Positions 45,501 through 54,017 of a stretch of 64,000 nt of DNA are shown one piece after another. The notes beneath the pieces are model-generated. The model made no database searches, was not told the DNA's origin, and was given only the letters and a program-made list of their open reading frames with translations. The position numbers and the translations under genes were made by a program. The stretch covers positions 62,001 through 126,000 of the forward strand of contig JAMLJG010000001.1 of assembly GCA_023953695.1 (NCBI GenBank). Direction: 5' to 3'. This stretch comes from Kiritimatiellia bacterium (lineage in GTDB: Bacteria; Verrucomicrobiota; Kiritimatiellia; CAIVKH01). Every line of letters starts with the position of its first letter. Position 1 is the first letter of the stretch.

Positions 45501-45973
45501 ACCGCCTTCTTGTCGTCCGCGATGGGAAGACCGCCTTCGGCAACGTGGAAGACACCCTGCGTTGTGCGGCGATCATTGACGGGGTTGTGGAGGATGCCGT
45601 TTGCGACGCGGTAGGTGCGGATAATATCCGATTCATAATAATCGGCATCCGGCGGGAGCGAGAGCATGCGCGCCATTCCGGGGCGGTCGAGCACGAAGGA
45701 GCGCCCCGCGATTCGCGGCGCGGTTGTTCCTTCGCTCACGCTCGACAGCGAGTGGGTGAGGTATTCCTGGATGCGGCGATCCGCCGGGCAAAGATAGTCC
45801 GAGAGAAGGCGGGAAAGTTCCTGATAGTTCGACAGGAGCGAGCGGCTCAGCGAGATGAACGGATATGCGGACGATACGCCAAAAATTGGCAGCCCCAACG
45901 CGGCCAATTTCAGGTTGATATACTCGATTAGGATGCGTTCTTCATTCGAACGCGCGATGCGATCGCTGTTCAT
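42539..45973 (-). CDS. PPi-type phosphoenolpyruvate carboxykinase (large cytosolic PEPCK)
   Basis: This 1144-residue cytosolic protein matches the length and several remembered signatures of the PPi-dependent PEPCKs of Propionibacterium and Entamoeba. These include SGHTGCIILAPHLTRLTK, DERGVIVTLIADNYFGYCKK, VSGGGKSEISK (P-loop-like) and TGKSPSTTGAGSEGALTK. Those enzymes interconvert oxaloacetate plus PPi with PEP, CO2 and phosphate, saving ATP in fermentation. The identification is from memory of the family and needs an alignment. AGGAG precedes the ATG at 45973; the open frame upstream is unlikely to be used. It is the next gene after nrdJ on the same strand. Confidence 0.75.
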   Translation of the reverse strand: MNSDRIARSNEERILIEYINLKLAALGLPIFGVSSAYPFISLSRSLLSNYQELSRLLSDYLCPADRRIQEYLTHSLSSVSEGTTAPRIAGRSFVLDRPGMARMLSLPPDADYYESDIIRTYRVANGILHNPVNDRRTTQGVFHVAEGGLPIADDKKAVPQSVFARLLAKAFQPPVELNRLPFTESQAAKAATMVSLLLRPIVCPEVPGFTPEKRMEIRFFVPGSMVANLDFVESIFGNAGDPYLPENDAGIDPISWSGHTGCIILAPHLTRLTKQELGLPHRSAATDRQKRDGMCWENPDERYNDGGAFKITSRDERGVIVTLIADNYFGYCKKEIKTQISYAANLMGFAEEEHSGGAFVFPRYDLGESFAMNNPIPERGQTFAEVSRLFSDVMELRPEGFGVDRHFPSIVYIPENVAIELQDQSITWEKDNETQRIKLLPDNVYVLPSGYKISMLKPARGSRWRLVGEGAEGTLCHKPCTVSGGGKSEISKPIADAMLDGSIFVADMKKDFDLVEQIINRDYSDHFKNPPHGRKSRKLLSPERSLGSVIKLLTPSELYTDSYNAWLNTLPAYIKDLVFLIKRYYKPDWGDDWRNRFSVDSINGNPGNELRYRKTKINTRYVRVGFGSDGSWRIFSVRKDFIPAQKISTEDDITASITAPRTMIERIDPDFLYPSAKFVINCENKFFQRPDDAIHRGYDHKAEADMARPDNFFCNYEPLNRRQATDEVENTIWFGQYTEPMQRLFREHLDNPSPEYIVSSACPRIVDGKPTKNPRYLQSRPDLEDPRQRYLAEMGIRFYRRLTTDKALATPVHAVLPGRRNNPPEPGVRPLSVFNPVHHMELPELFMEFIASITGKSPSTTGAGSEGALTKGPFNALLPIHDLNNAFVSLALCAQDVFITAAGCVGPNFRVDHDVSLIVPEIWSRMQRIERTAADLIAKGCLERCVDFEHEGKPVLASRLGYRITARFMQIYGGRVFTTPDMVFTPEMLRPESQDKAIFADAMDNIVSAHKWVAEQYFRDGSVDLAVPPLRALLHIMAHGHYEGMTLQDPKLREQFTHDAVINSPWYLKRLEKRVERNRAFLQQTAARIEAFLARPEYKSEAARLGIAQRLAEVRKRMATVNAPGYVNTLRGTIGADLFAPHEE

Positions 45974-46113
45974 TTCGGCTCCTGATACAGATGGGGCGAG
46001 AGTCGCAGGTTGTTTGTCTCCGTGCAACCTTTCGTGTGCGGGAAAGTGGAGGTTTGCAGGCGGTCGTTTGGGCGGGGACGAACACGCCCTCTCGCGATCC
46101 CGATGTAACGAGT

Positions 46114-46143
46114 GCGGGGCGAGCGGATGTCCGCTCGCCCCGC
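46114..46143 (-). terminator. Perfect 14-bp hairpin between nrdJ and the PEPCK gene
   Basis: Two perfectly complementary 14-base arms (46114-46127 and 46130-46143, GC-rich) are separated by two bases. It lies 23 bp beyond the nrdJ stop. There is no T-run after it on the nrdJ strand, so it may slow polymerase or protect a 3' end rather than act as a classic intrinsic terminator. Confidence 0.55.
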
Positions 46144-46165
46144 CGCGCACGAGGAGGATTGAGAC

Positions 46166-49126
46166 CTACGAGCAGCCCATTGAGTTGCCGCAGTTGAAGC
46201 ATTTGTAGCACGCGCCATTGCGGACGGTTATGGAGCCGCAACTGTCGCAGGCTGGCGCATCCTCTTGAAAGTGCTGAAACTGCTCATCCACCCGCTGTGG
46301 GGCCGATGGCGGCTCAACGGCTGCGCTGGCTGGCGTCGCCGCCAGAACTGCGGACGCGGCGCTGCTGGTCGCCGCGGCGGCCGAACTGTGCTGAGCGTTG
46401 CCCGCTTCGAGCGTCAACGGTTTGGAGGGGGAGGGCTCTTTGTATCCGTCGAGAAACGTCGAGCCGAACCAGCGGAAAATATAGTCCGGCAGCGACTTGG
46501 CGATCGGGATGTCGGGGTTTTTGGTGAAGCCGCTCGGTTCGAATCGCGTATGTGCGAATTTTTCGACCAGCGACTTCACGGGAACGCCGTATTGGAGGCA
46601 CATGGAAATGGCGGTGCCGAAGGCATCCATCAGACCACCCACGGTGCTGCCTTCCTTGGCCATGGTGATGAACAACTCGCCCGGCGAGGAATCGTCATAG
46701 AGGCCGACCGTGAGATAACCCTCGTGTCCCGCAATGTCGAATTTGTGCGTAACCGAGCGGCGTGTGCTCGGCATACGGCGGCGAAGCGGGCGGATTTTCG
46801 ATCCGTTGCCATTGCTGCCGGGCTCGGCGGCTGGGGCGGGTTTGGCGACGGCCTCTTCAGTCTTTGCTTCCTTCTTGCCGGTGCTGACCGGTTGGCTGCG
46901 CTTGCAGCCATCGCGATAGATGGCCAGCGCCTTGAGGCCCAACTTCCAGCCTTCGATATAGGTCTGCATGATTTCGTCTGCCGTGGCCTCGTTGGGCATG
47001 TTCACGGTTTTGGAAATGGCGCCGGAGAGATGCGGCTGAACGGCGGCCATCATTTTGACGTGCGCGCGATAGGCGATGAAGCGCTTTCCATTGCGCGGCT
47101 TGAAGGCGCAGTCGAAAACGGGAAGATGCTCTTCCTTGAGGCCGGGCGCGCCCTCAATCGTGTCCTTCTCATCAATGTATTTGATGATGCTTTCAATGGT
47201 TTTCGAATCGTATCCGAGTTTGTGCAGGGATTGGGCCACGGTGCGGTTGACAATCTTGAGCATGCCGCCGCCTGCGAGCAGTTTGTATTTGACGAGCGCG
47301 ATATCCGGCTCGACGCCGGTGGTGTCGCAATCCATCAGGAAGCCGATCGTGCCGGTGGGGGCCAGAACCGTGACCTGCGCGTTGCGATAGCCAAAGCGGC
47401 GGCCGAGATCGGCGGCCTCGTCGGCGCAGCGCGTCGCCGCTTCGCGCAAATACGCGGGGCAGGAGGCATCAATTGCTCGCGCGGCTTCGCGGTGCAGCTC
47501 GATCACTTCGAGCATGGGCTCGCGGTTGCGCGCATAGCCTTCGAACGGCTTCAATTTTTCCGCGATGCGCGCCGATTGCGCGTAAGCGTGGCAGTGCATG
47601 ATGGCGGTGAGCGAGGCGGCCAGCGAGCGGCCTTCTTCGCTGTCGTAGGGAAGGCCTTGCGACATCAGGAGGCTGCCGAGGTTGGCGTAGCCGAGGCCGA
47701 GCGTGCGGTAGATGTGGCTGTTGCGCGCAATCTTGTTCGTCGGATAGCTCGCGTTGTCCACGATGATGTCCTGCGCGGTGATGAAGATTTCGACCGCCGC
47801 CTTGAAGCGCTCCACGTCGAACTGATCCCCGTTCATAAACTTCATCAGGTTGAGCGACGCGAGGTTGCACGCTGTATCGTCGAGGAACATATATTCGCTG
47901 CACGGATTGCTCGAGTTGATCGGGCCATCGTTTTTGCAGGTGTGCCAGCGCTGAATGGTGTCCTCGAACTGCATTCCAGGATCGCCGCAGATCCACGTGC
48001 CCTCCGAGATGTTTTTGAGGAGCTGACGCGCCTTATACGTAGGACCGGCTTTGCGAAGATCGGTGACCCAGTGTGTGGTCCAATCGCGGTTGTCCAAGGC
48101 CGCCTGCATAAAATCGTCCGTAGCGCGCACGCTCAGATTTTCGTTTTGGAAGGCGACGGACCCATAGGCCTCGCCATTGAAGTTGCCGTCGTAGCCCTGT
48201 TCGATCAGCGCCCAGGCCTTCTTTTCCTCGTTCGATTTGGCGTCAATGAACTCCTTGATGTCCGGGTGCCAGACTTTCAGAGTGTTCATCTTCGCCGCGC
48301 GCCGCGTTTTGCCGCCCGACTTTACCACACTGGCCACCGCGTCATAGACGCGGAGGAAGGAGAGGGGCCCGCTGGGGCGTCCGCCGCCAGAAAGTTTTTC
48401 GCGCGTGGAGCGGAGTGTCGAGAGGTCTGTGCCGCTGCCGCTGCCATATTTGAAAAGCATCGCCTCGGAGCGCGCGAGGTCCATGATGTCTTCCATTGTG
48501 TCTTCCACGCGCTGAATGAAGCAGGCGGAGCACTGCGGATATTCATATTGCGAAGGCGCGGTCTCCACCTGGCCCGTCGTGCGGTTGTAGAATGCGTTGC
48601 CCGGTCCGGCGTCCTTGCCCACGCCATACTGCTGATAGAGCCCGCAGTTAAACCACACCGGCGAATTGAACGCGCCAAATTGATTCACGCAGAGAAACGC
48701 CAGCTCGTCGTGGAACACCTCTGCATCTGCCTTCGATGCGAAGTAGCCATCGCGCAGTCCCCAATCGGCGATCGTGCGGGCCACGCGGTGGATGAGTTGG
48801 CGCACGGAGAACTCGCGTTCGGATTTCGTCACATCGCCATAAAAGTATTTCGAGGCCACCACATTCGTTGCCAACATGGACCAGCTTGCCGGCACCTCCA
48901 CATTGTTCTGCTCGAAGAGAACCTTGCCCTTGTCGTCCGTGATGGCGGCCTTGCGGCGTTCCCACTGCACTTGGTCGAATGGATTTTTGCTCGCCGTGCT
49001 GAAAACTCGCGAGATCGAGAGTCCTCCCACGTTTGCCGTGCGCCCCTTTGCGGCGCCCGGTTTGCGCCCCTTGCCGACGGCGCGCTTTGATTCCGTCCGC
49101 CCTGAAACTTCGCGATTTTCCAACAT
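46166..49126 (-). CDS. nrdJ: Vitamin B12-dependent (class II) ribonucleotide reductase
   Basis: This enzyme makes deoxyribonucleotides with adenosylcobalamin as radical source, so it works with or without oxygen. The 986 residues contain the class II core with FNSPVWFNCGL, YPQCSACFIQ, the NPCSEYMFLDDTACNLASLN active-site segment (about 410-430), LAPTGTIGFLMDCDTTG and RAHVKMMAAVQPHLSGAISKTVN. They end with a zinc-ribbon-like tail of paired cysteines (CDSCGS, CYKCFNCGN) like that of NrdJ. AGGAG lies 7 bases before the ATG at 49126, and the longer Met start at 49147 contains that site, so I prefer the shorter form. Upstream are possible NrdR boxes. Confidence 0.95.
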   Translation of the reverse strand: MLENREVSGRTESKRAVGKGRKPGAAKGRTANVGGLSISRVFSTASKNPFDQVQWERRKAAITDDKGKVLFEQNNVEVPASWSMLATNVVASKYFYGDVTKSEREFSVRQLIHRVARTIADWGLRDGYFASKADAEVFHDELAFLCVNQFGAFNSPVWFNCGLYQQYGVGKDAGPGNAFYNRTTGQVETAPSQYEYPQCSACFIQRVEDTMEDIMDLARSEAMLFKYGSGSGTDLSTLRSTREKLSGGGRPSGPLSFLRVYDAVASVVKSGGKTRRAAKMNTLKVWHPDIKEFIDAKSNEEKKAWALIEQGYDGNFNGEAYGSVAFQNENLSVRATDDFMQAALDNRDWTTHWVTDLRKAGPTYKARQLLKNISEGTWICGDPGMQFEDTIQRWHTCKNDGPINSSNPCSEYMFLDDTACNLASLNLMKFMNGDQFDVERFKAAVEIFITAQDIIVDNASYPTNKIARNSHIYRTLGLGYANLGSLLMSQGLPYDSEEGRSLAASLTAIMHCHAYAQSARIAEKLKPFEGYARNREPMLEVIELHREAARAIDASCPAYLREAATRCADEAADLGRRFGYRNAQVTVLAPTGTIGFLMDCDTTGVEPDIALVKYKLLAGGGMLKIVNRTVAQSLHKLGYDSKTIESIIKYIDEKDTIEGAPGLKEEHLPVFDCAFKPRNGKRFIAYRAHVKMMAAVQPHLSGAISKTVNMPNEATADEIMQTYIEGWKLGLKALAIYRDGCKRSQPVSTGKKEAKTEEAVAKPAPAAEPGSNGNGSKIRPLRRRMPSTRRSVTHKFDIAGHEGYLTVGLYDDSSPGELFITMAKEGSTVGGLMDAFGTAISMCLQYGVPVKSLVEKFAHTRFEPSGFTKNPDIPIAKSLPDYIFRWFGSTFLDGYKEPSPSKPLTLEAGNAQHSSAAAATSSAASAVLAATPASAAVEPPSAPQRVDEQFQHFQEDAPACDSCGSITVRNGACYKCFNCGNSMGCS

Positions 49127-49639
49127 GTGCAGGCTCCTATTCCCCATTGCAAAAAATGAATGTGCTCTAACTCTCTGTCCGTGTGTCGCTTAGGCGAAGA
49201 GTGCGAAAGGAAGTACCACAAGCTATAGGTGCACCGTAGCGATGAACAAACAAGTAGCCCCATATGTTGTGGTGGACAAGAACTTTTTAACACTTTCGTA
49301 ATCGTTTTATGGATAGCACCTTAGGAGGTCACTTTTTGAGAGAGCTTTTGCAGCAAACGGCGAAATGGAGCGCCGTGCGACGCCGCACTTGTTGAAGGTG
49401 GAATGAGTTGCGTTTGGAGTGGCGATTTCTCGATGAAAAGGCGCGGTATGAGCCGACTCGAATTGCGCCTGCCTCAATGATTTCTCCGCAGCGGAAAAAA
49501 GCGAGAGAAGGGGATATGCTGAACGGCGCCGGCGCAGCATCAGCGCGACGTGGGCGCGCTCAATCGGATCTGTGACTTCCAAGGATTGGAAGGCGCGCGA
49601 GGAGCAATTTCCAATTGTTGGAAGCGTCGCGTGGCGGTA
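49127..49639. promoter_or_regulatory. nrdJ upstream region with possible NrdR boxes
   Basis: This non-coding stretch holds the presumed nrdJ promoter. Two sites resemble the NrdR repressor consensus ACACWAYATATWGTGT: 49216-49231 (about 10 of 16 matches) and 49257-49272 read on the minus strand (about 12 of 16). Their starts are 41 bp apart, close to four helical turns. The far end carries the double palindrome described separately. No B12 riboswitch features (such as a B12-box GCCACTG) were seen, nor any gene. Confidence 0.35.
49577..49623. repeat. Double palindrome TTCCAA-N3-TTGGAA, second locus
   Basis: Copies at 49577-49591 (TTCCAAGGATTGGAA, identical to 5389-5403) and 49609-49623 (TTCCAATTGTTGGAA) start exactly 32 bp apart, as at 5357-5403. 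The pair lies 16 bp beyond the stop of the PEP-CTERM gene. Recurrence of both the motif and the spacing at two unrelated loci argues for a genomic repeat family or a bound regulator. Confidence 0.75.
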
Positions 49640-50284
49640 TCAGGTCTGATCGCTGTCAGAGGGCGCGGCCTCTTCGCCCTTTTTCTTCCGGATAATGCTG
49701 GCCTTCATCGCCAAGATCATACCGCCCACAAGCAGCAGCAAGTTTGCGGTGCCCGGTTCGGGAATGATGTAGAAGTTGTTCGTGTGGGTGGTGACGAGTT
49801 GGTTGTCCTGATCGAAGCGCACGGTGGACACGCCTGCCGTGATGCCGAGTTCGAAGATATCCGATTCGCCCCAGCAGAGCAGGCCTGTCAACGGTCCCGT
49901 CGCATCGAAGAATCGGACATAGACATTACTGATCACGGAGGAGTCGTACTGAACTGTTTCGTAGAAGATGCTTTGATAATCGGGATAGGCCGCTGGAATG
50001 GAGAATATCTGGACGATTCCGAGGATGACATCGTCTCCTGTGGTGGAATTGGCGATGTAGCCGTCGTTATACGTCTGCATCGGGTCAATGACATTGTCGG
50101 AGCTGCCGATGATGTAGACCCATGAGCCGTCTGCCAGGGGGGTGCTTCCATCGCAACCGAGGGCCGGGTCGAGAATAAACGCATCCAAATCAACTATGAC
50201 AGCACGCGCGGTGGACAGTCCGATTCCACCGAACACGAGCAATGCGGCGAAATGCCGCCTAAGCTTTTTGAATGCTGCCAACAT
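49640..50284 (-). CDS. PEP-CTERM exported protein
   Basis: This 214-residue protein has a signal peptide (about residues 1-28) and a C-terminal PEP-CTERM sorting signal: PEP at 175-177, a hydrophobic helix about 180-194 and basic RKKK about 199-202. An exosortase would cut and anchor such proteins during export, often together with polysaccharide. The middle is beta-rich with acidic loops and no recognised domain. A 12-residue acidic tail after the basic cluster is unusual, since most of these proteins end there. I use the ATG at 50284; a TTG at 50323 is possible. No exosortase gene is in this window. Confidence 0.85.
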   Translation of the reverse strand: MLAAFKKLRRHFAALLVFGGIGLSTARAVIVDLDAFILDPALGCDGSTPLADGSWVYIIGSSDNVIDPMQTYNDGYIANSTTGDDVILGIVQIFSIPAAYPDYQSIFYETVQYDSSVISNVYVRFFDATGPLTGLLCWGESDIFELGITAGVSTVRFDQDNQLVTTHTNNFYIIPEPGTANLLLLVGGMILAMKASIIRKKKGEEAAPSDSDQT

Positions 50285-50460
50285 ATCCAATCGAGAGAGT
50301 GCCCTCTTCCCCGTCAACCTCAACCCACCGTTTTCATCACGCCTTAAAGTATGCCGAGTCTGCTGTGATGTTAAGCATTCGCATCAGCCCACGCTGAATG
50401 TGCCAACTCAATCATCTGGACAGTCCACCTCGGCCATAAAGGTAGTGAATTATCGGGTGA

Positions 50461-50534
50461 GGTCAACCCGTTAATCCGCGATTCGCGGGAGATAAGAAAA
50501 TCGCGGGGGCGGGATTTTTCGGATTAACTTGACC
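50461..50534. repeat. Imperfect inverted repeat upstream of nusA
   Basis: The arms GGTCAAcccGTTAATCCG (50461-50478) and CGGATTAACTTGACC (50520-50534) are perfect complements over 15 bp, with a 3-base bulge in the left arm. The 41-bp loop contains further TCGCGG sub-repeats. It may be a terminator for upstream transcription, a regulator site or a small MITE-like repeat. The rest of 50285-50667 contains the nusA leader and no gene. Confidence 0.5.
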
Positions 50535-50587
50535 CCCGCCCGCGCTAAGGGCAGTCTACACGGGATTTTATGCGGCCGCTGACAAGG

Positions 50588-50612
50588 GAGTGGGTCACAA
50601 CCCACTCTTTTG
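50588..50612 (+). promoter_or_regulatory. rimP-leader-like hairpin in the nusA 5' region
   Basis: An 8-bp stem GAGTGGGT/ACCCACTC (50588-50595 and 50600-50607) with loop CACA is followed by TTTTG. This matches the small conserved hairpin (rimP leader) usually found before rimP-nusA-infB operons. Here rimP itself is absent and nusA starts 60 bp downstream. It could be an attenuator controlling the operon. Confidence 0.6.
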
Positions 50613-50667
50613 TGTCTGGGGATATGGCGATCGCAGGAGGAAGTGCGCGCGATGGGGTGTGTAAGTC

Positions 50668-51963
50668 ATGAATAATGAATTGCTTGCGGTTCTAGATTAT
50701 ATGGAGCGAGAGCGCGGGATTGACCGCGAGACGCTCATTAGGGCGGTCGAAGGCGCGCTGATGGCGGCTTCCAAGAAGAGCGTCAGTCTGGCCAAAGATG
50801 TCCGCATTGAGATTGATCGCAAGACCTGCGACATCAAGGCGTTAGCCCGTGTCCAGGTCGTCGAGCGCGTGCGTGCGCCGCACGATGAAATCACCCTTGA
50901 GAACGCACAGCGCATTCATGCGGATGCGAAGTTGGGCGATTTTCTGGAAATCGAAGTGACGCCGCGAAACTTCGGGCGCATTGCCGCGCAGACGGCCAAA
51001 CAGGCCATTTTGAATCGTATTCGCCAGGCGGAGCGGGACAAAGTGTTCGACGAGTACAAAGACCGCGTGGGCGACATTGTCAGCGGGACAGTGCGCCGCT
51101 TTGATCGCAGCGATGTGGTGCTTGGGTTGGACGGCTTTGCGGAGGCCATTTTGCCATCCAAGGAGCGCGTTCCGACGGAGGAATATCAGGTCGGCGACAA
51201 AATACGCGCGCTGGTTCTCGATGTGGTGAGCGATCAGGGCGGAACGAAAATCATTTTGACGCGGAGCCGCCCGGATTTTGTTCGGCGGCTGTTTGAGTTG
51301 GAAGTTGCGGAAATCAACGACAAGACCGTTGAGATTCGCGCGATCGCGCGCGAGCCGGGTTTCCGCAGCAAGCTCGCCGTTATCTCTCGCGACGAAAAGG
51401 TGGACCCTGTCGGCGCGTGCGTGGGTATGCGTGGAATCCGCGTGAAGAATATCGTGCGCGAACTTTCCGGGGAAAAGATTGACGTGGTGCGCTGGCACGA
51501 AGACATCAAGACCTTCGTCGCCAACGCGCTAAACCCCGCCAAGCTCTCATCCGTTTCCGTGGATGAAGATGCGCACACGGTGAACGTCATTGTTGCGCCG
51601 GATCAGCTCTCGCTGGCGATTGGCAAGAAGGGCCAGAATGCGCGGCTGACCGGCAAATTGACGGGTTGGAAGATTGATATTCGAAAAGACGAAGCGGCGA
51701 TGACATTCGAAGAGAAGTTGGCCAGCGCGCAAGCGGCGCTGGCCGCCATCGAAGGCATTGGATCCGAGCGCGCGGAAAAATTGGTGAAATCGGGCTTCTT
51801 GACCGTGGATGGCGTTTTGGCCGCCACAGAAGAAGACCTCTTGGCGATGATCGAGGGCTTTACGGAAGACGATGCGCGCGCGGTGCGCGCCGCTGCAGAG
51901 GCCATCGCTGGACCGGCGGAGACATCGGAGCCGGAGCAACCTGCGGATTCTGAAAATATATGA
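50668..51963 (+). CDS. nusA: Transcription termination/antitermination factor NusA
   Basis: This 431-residue RNA-polymerase-binding factor modulates pausing, termination and antitermination. The N-terminal domain starts NELLAVLDYMERERGI. S1 domain residues about 130-200 (GDIVSGTVRRFDRSDVVLGL) are followed by two KH domains with GACVGMRGIRVKNIVREL and LAIGKKGQNARLTGKLTG. A C-terminal helix-hairpin-helix (IEGIGSERAEKLVKSGF) ends it. It begins the operon directly after the rimP-leader-like hairpin, and its stop overlaps infB (ATGA). Confidence 0.96.
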   Translation: MNNELLAVLDYMERERGIDRETLIRAVEGALMAASKKSVSLAKDVRIEIDRKTCDIKALARVQVVERVRAPHDEITLENAQRIHADAKLGDFLEIEVTPRNFGRIAAQTAKQAILNRIRQAERDKVFDEYKDRVGDIVSGTVRRFDRSDVVLGLDGFAEAILPSKERVPTEEYQVGDKIRALVLDVVSDQGGTKIILTRSRPDFVRRLFELEVAEINDKTVEIRAIAREPGFRSKLAVISRDEKVDPVGACVGMRGIRVKNIVRELSGEKIDVVRWHEDIKTFVANALNPAKLSSVSVDEDAHTVNVIVAPDQLSLAIGKKGQNARLTGKLTGWKIDIRKDEAAMTFEEKLASAQAALAAIEGIGSERAEKLVKSGFLTVDGVLAATEEDLLAMIEGFTEDDARAVRAAAEAIAGPAETSEPEQPADSENI

Positions 51964-53984
51964 GAGTTTTTGAACTAGCGAAGGAACTGGAGCGCCCGAC
52001 CAAAGAGCTGCTGGAGAAGATCCATGCGCTCAACGTTGGAGAGGTGCGCAACCACATGAGCGTGCTGTCGCCGGAACAGGTGACCGTGCTTCGCGTGGCC
52101 TTCAGCAAACAGACTGAAGCGCCTGCAGCCGCCGCTGCGCCGGAAGTGTCGAGCGATGCGCCCGTCTCTGCTTCCCCAGAGACCCGCGTCATCACTGTGA
52201 AGCCGGGCACGCCGATTATTGTGCGCGAGTTTGCCGAACAGATGGGCGTGAAGCCCAATCTGCTGATAACCGAATTGATGAAAATGAACATCTTCGCTTC
52301 GATCAATCAGAAGATCGAAATGAAGGTGGCACAGCAGCTCGCTACCAAGTGGGATTGGAAAATTGAGCTGGAAAAGAAGGTGGAGGTCAAGCCGCCGCCG
52401 CCGCCCAAGCTGGACAAGCCGAAGAAGCCAGCGGCTGAAGACGTCAACGCCCCGAAAAATATCGTTACGCGCCCTCCGGTGGTCGTGTTTATGGGCCACG
52501 TTGACCACGGCAAGACGTCGCTGCTCGATAAGATCCGGAATAGCCGTGTGGCGGCCGGTGAAGACGGCGGCATCACGCAGCACGTCGGCGCCTATACGGT
52601 TGAAGTCGGCGAGAAGAAACAGAAGATCACCTTCCTGGACACCCCGGGTCACGCGGCCTTCACCGCGATGCGCGCTCGAGGCGCGAATCTTACGGATATC
52701 GCGGTAATTGTGATTGATGGTGTGGATGGCGTCATGCCGCAGACCAAAGAGGCCATTCAGCACGCGCAAGCGGCGAAGGTGGCCATCATGGTTGCGCTCA
52801 ACAAGAAAGATTTGCGCGCCTTCAATCCCGATCGCGTCAAACAACAATTACAGCAGCTCGGCCTCACCCCGGAAGATTGGGGTGGCGAGACGATTTGCTG
52901 TCCGGTCAGCGCGCTCTCGGGCGATGGCGTTCCAGAGTTTCTGGAAAACATCATTGTTCAGGCCGAAATCCTTGAACTAAAAGCGAACCCGCGCAAACCT
53001 GCTCAGGGATTCGTTGTGGAAGCAAAGATGGAGACCGGAATGGGCCCGACTGCTTCGCTCCTCCTGCGCGACGGCTCCTTGCACGTGGGCGATGCCATTC
53101 TGTGTGGCCCGCATTGGGGCCGCGTGAAGGCGTTGATCAACGACCGCGGTCAGCGCGTGAAAGTTGCTGGTCCTTCCGATGCCGTAAAGTGTCTGGGTCT
53201 CTCTGGCGTTCCGGATGCGGGCGCCGAATTTGTGAAGATGAGCGATGAGAAGGTCGCTCGCGCGGAAGCTGAAGCGCGTCAACTTGCGCTGCGCGAAGTT
53301 GCCTTGGCCGGGCAGGGCCCCAAACTGCTCACCGTGGAAGATCTCTTTCAGGCGAGCGCCGATGCGGGCAAGAAGACCCTGTCGGTTCTGCTCAAGTCCG
53401 ACACCCAAGGGACGCTCGAGGCGATTCAATATGCGATGTCGCAGATCAAGAGCACGAAAGTGGAGCACAACATTGTGCTCGCCAGCGTCGGCAATATCAC
53501 CGCGAACGACGTGATGCTGGCCAGCGCATCCAAGGCGATCATTCTCGGCTTTCACGTCAGCAAAGAGGGCGATTCCAATGCCGCCGCGAAACGCGAGGGC
53601 GTGGAGATTCGCCTCTACAGCGTGATTTACGAAATGCTCGATGAGATTCAGGAGTTGATGCAGGAGAAACTCGATCCCGTCGTGCGCGAAACGATTTTGG
53701 GCCACGCGCAGGTCAAGCAGTTGTTCGATCTGGGCAAGAAGGGCAAAGTGGCGGGTTGCATTGTCGTGGATGGCAAAGTTACCGCTCGCGGCCGCGCCCG
53801 CGTCAAGCGCCGAGGCGATGTGCTGTATGAGGGCAACGTTTCCACGCTGCGCCGGTTCCAGAACGAGGCGGCGGAAGTGCGCGAAGGCCAGGAGTGCGGC
53901 TTGCGGCTCGAACATTTTGGTGACTTTGAACCGGGCGACGTCATCGAAATCTACGAAGTGGAAAAAATCGCCCAACAGCTTTAG
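51960..53984 (+). CDS. infB: Translation initiation factor IF-2
   Basis: This GTPase brings initiator tRNA to the ribosome. The 674 residues include a short N-terminal region with a KK-rich linker (about 140-165) and the G domain, with GHVDHGKTS at about 179, DTPGHAAFT at about 227 and NKKDLR at about 281. Beta-barrel domains and a C-terminal domain with [23 protein letters not shown] follow. The N-terminus is shorter than in E. coli, as in many bacteria. The ATG overlaps the nusA stop. Thirty-three bases separate it from rbfA. Confidence 0.97.
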   Translation: MRVFELAKELERPTKELLEKIHALNVGEVRNHMSVLSPEQVTVLRVAFSKQTEAPAAAAAPEVSSDAPVSASPETRVITVKPGTPIIVREFAEQMGVKPNLLITELMKMNIFASINQKIEMKVAQQLATKWDWKIELEKKVEVKPPPPPKLDKPKKPAAEDVNAPKNIVTRPPVVVFMGHVDHGKTSLLDKIRNSRVAAGEDGGITQHVGAYTVEVGEKKQKITFLDTPGHAAFTAMRARGANLTDIAVIVIDGVDGVMPQTKEAIQHAQAAKVAIMVALNKKDLRAFNPDRVKQQLQQLGLTPEDWGGETICCPVSALSGDGVPEFLENIIVQAEILELKANPRKPAQGFVVEAKMETGMGPTASLLLRDGSLHVGDAILCGPHWGRVKALINDRGQRVKVAGPSDAVKCLGLSGVPDAGAEFVKMSDEKVARAEAEARQLALREVALAGQGPKLLTVEDLFQASADAGKKTLSVLLKSDTQGTLEAIQYAMSQIKSTKVEHNIVLASVGNITANDVMLASASKAIILGFHVSKEGDSNAAAKREGVEIRLYSVIYEMLDEIQELMQEKLDPVVRETILGHAQVKQLFDLGKKGKVAGCIVVDGKVTARGRARVKRRGDVLYEGNVSTLRRFQNEAAEVREGQECGLRLEHFGDFEPGDVIEIYEVEKIAQQL

Positions 53985-54017
53985 GCCGAAAACAGCCGAT
54001 TTTCAGGAGGAAGCCTC

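Noticed and set aside
46265-49090. Very long plus-strand open frame (over 900 codons) opposite nrdJ
   Set aside because: It is a mirror of the GC-rich nrdJ codons, has no domain character, and nrdJ is clear on the other strand. The same applies to the long plus-strand frames at 7306-8937, 10366-11256 and 43331-44341.
49127-49639. Cobalamin riboswitch before nrdJ
   Set aside because: I looked for a B12-box and the expected long paired leader on the nrdJ strand and saw neither.
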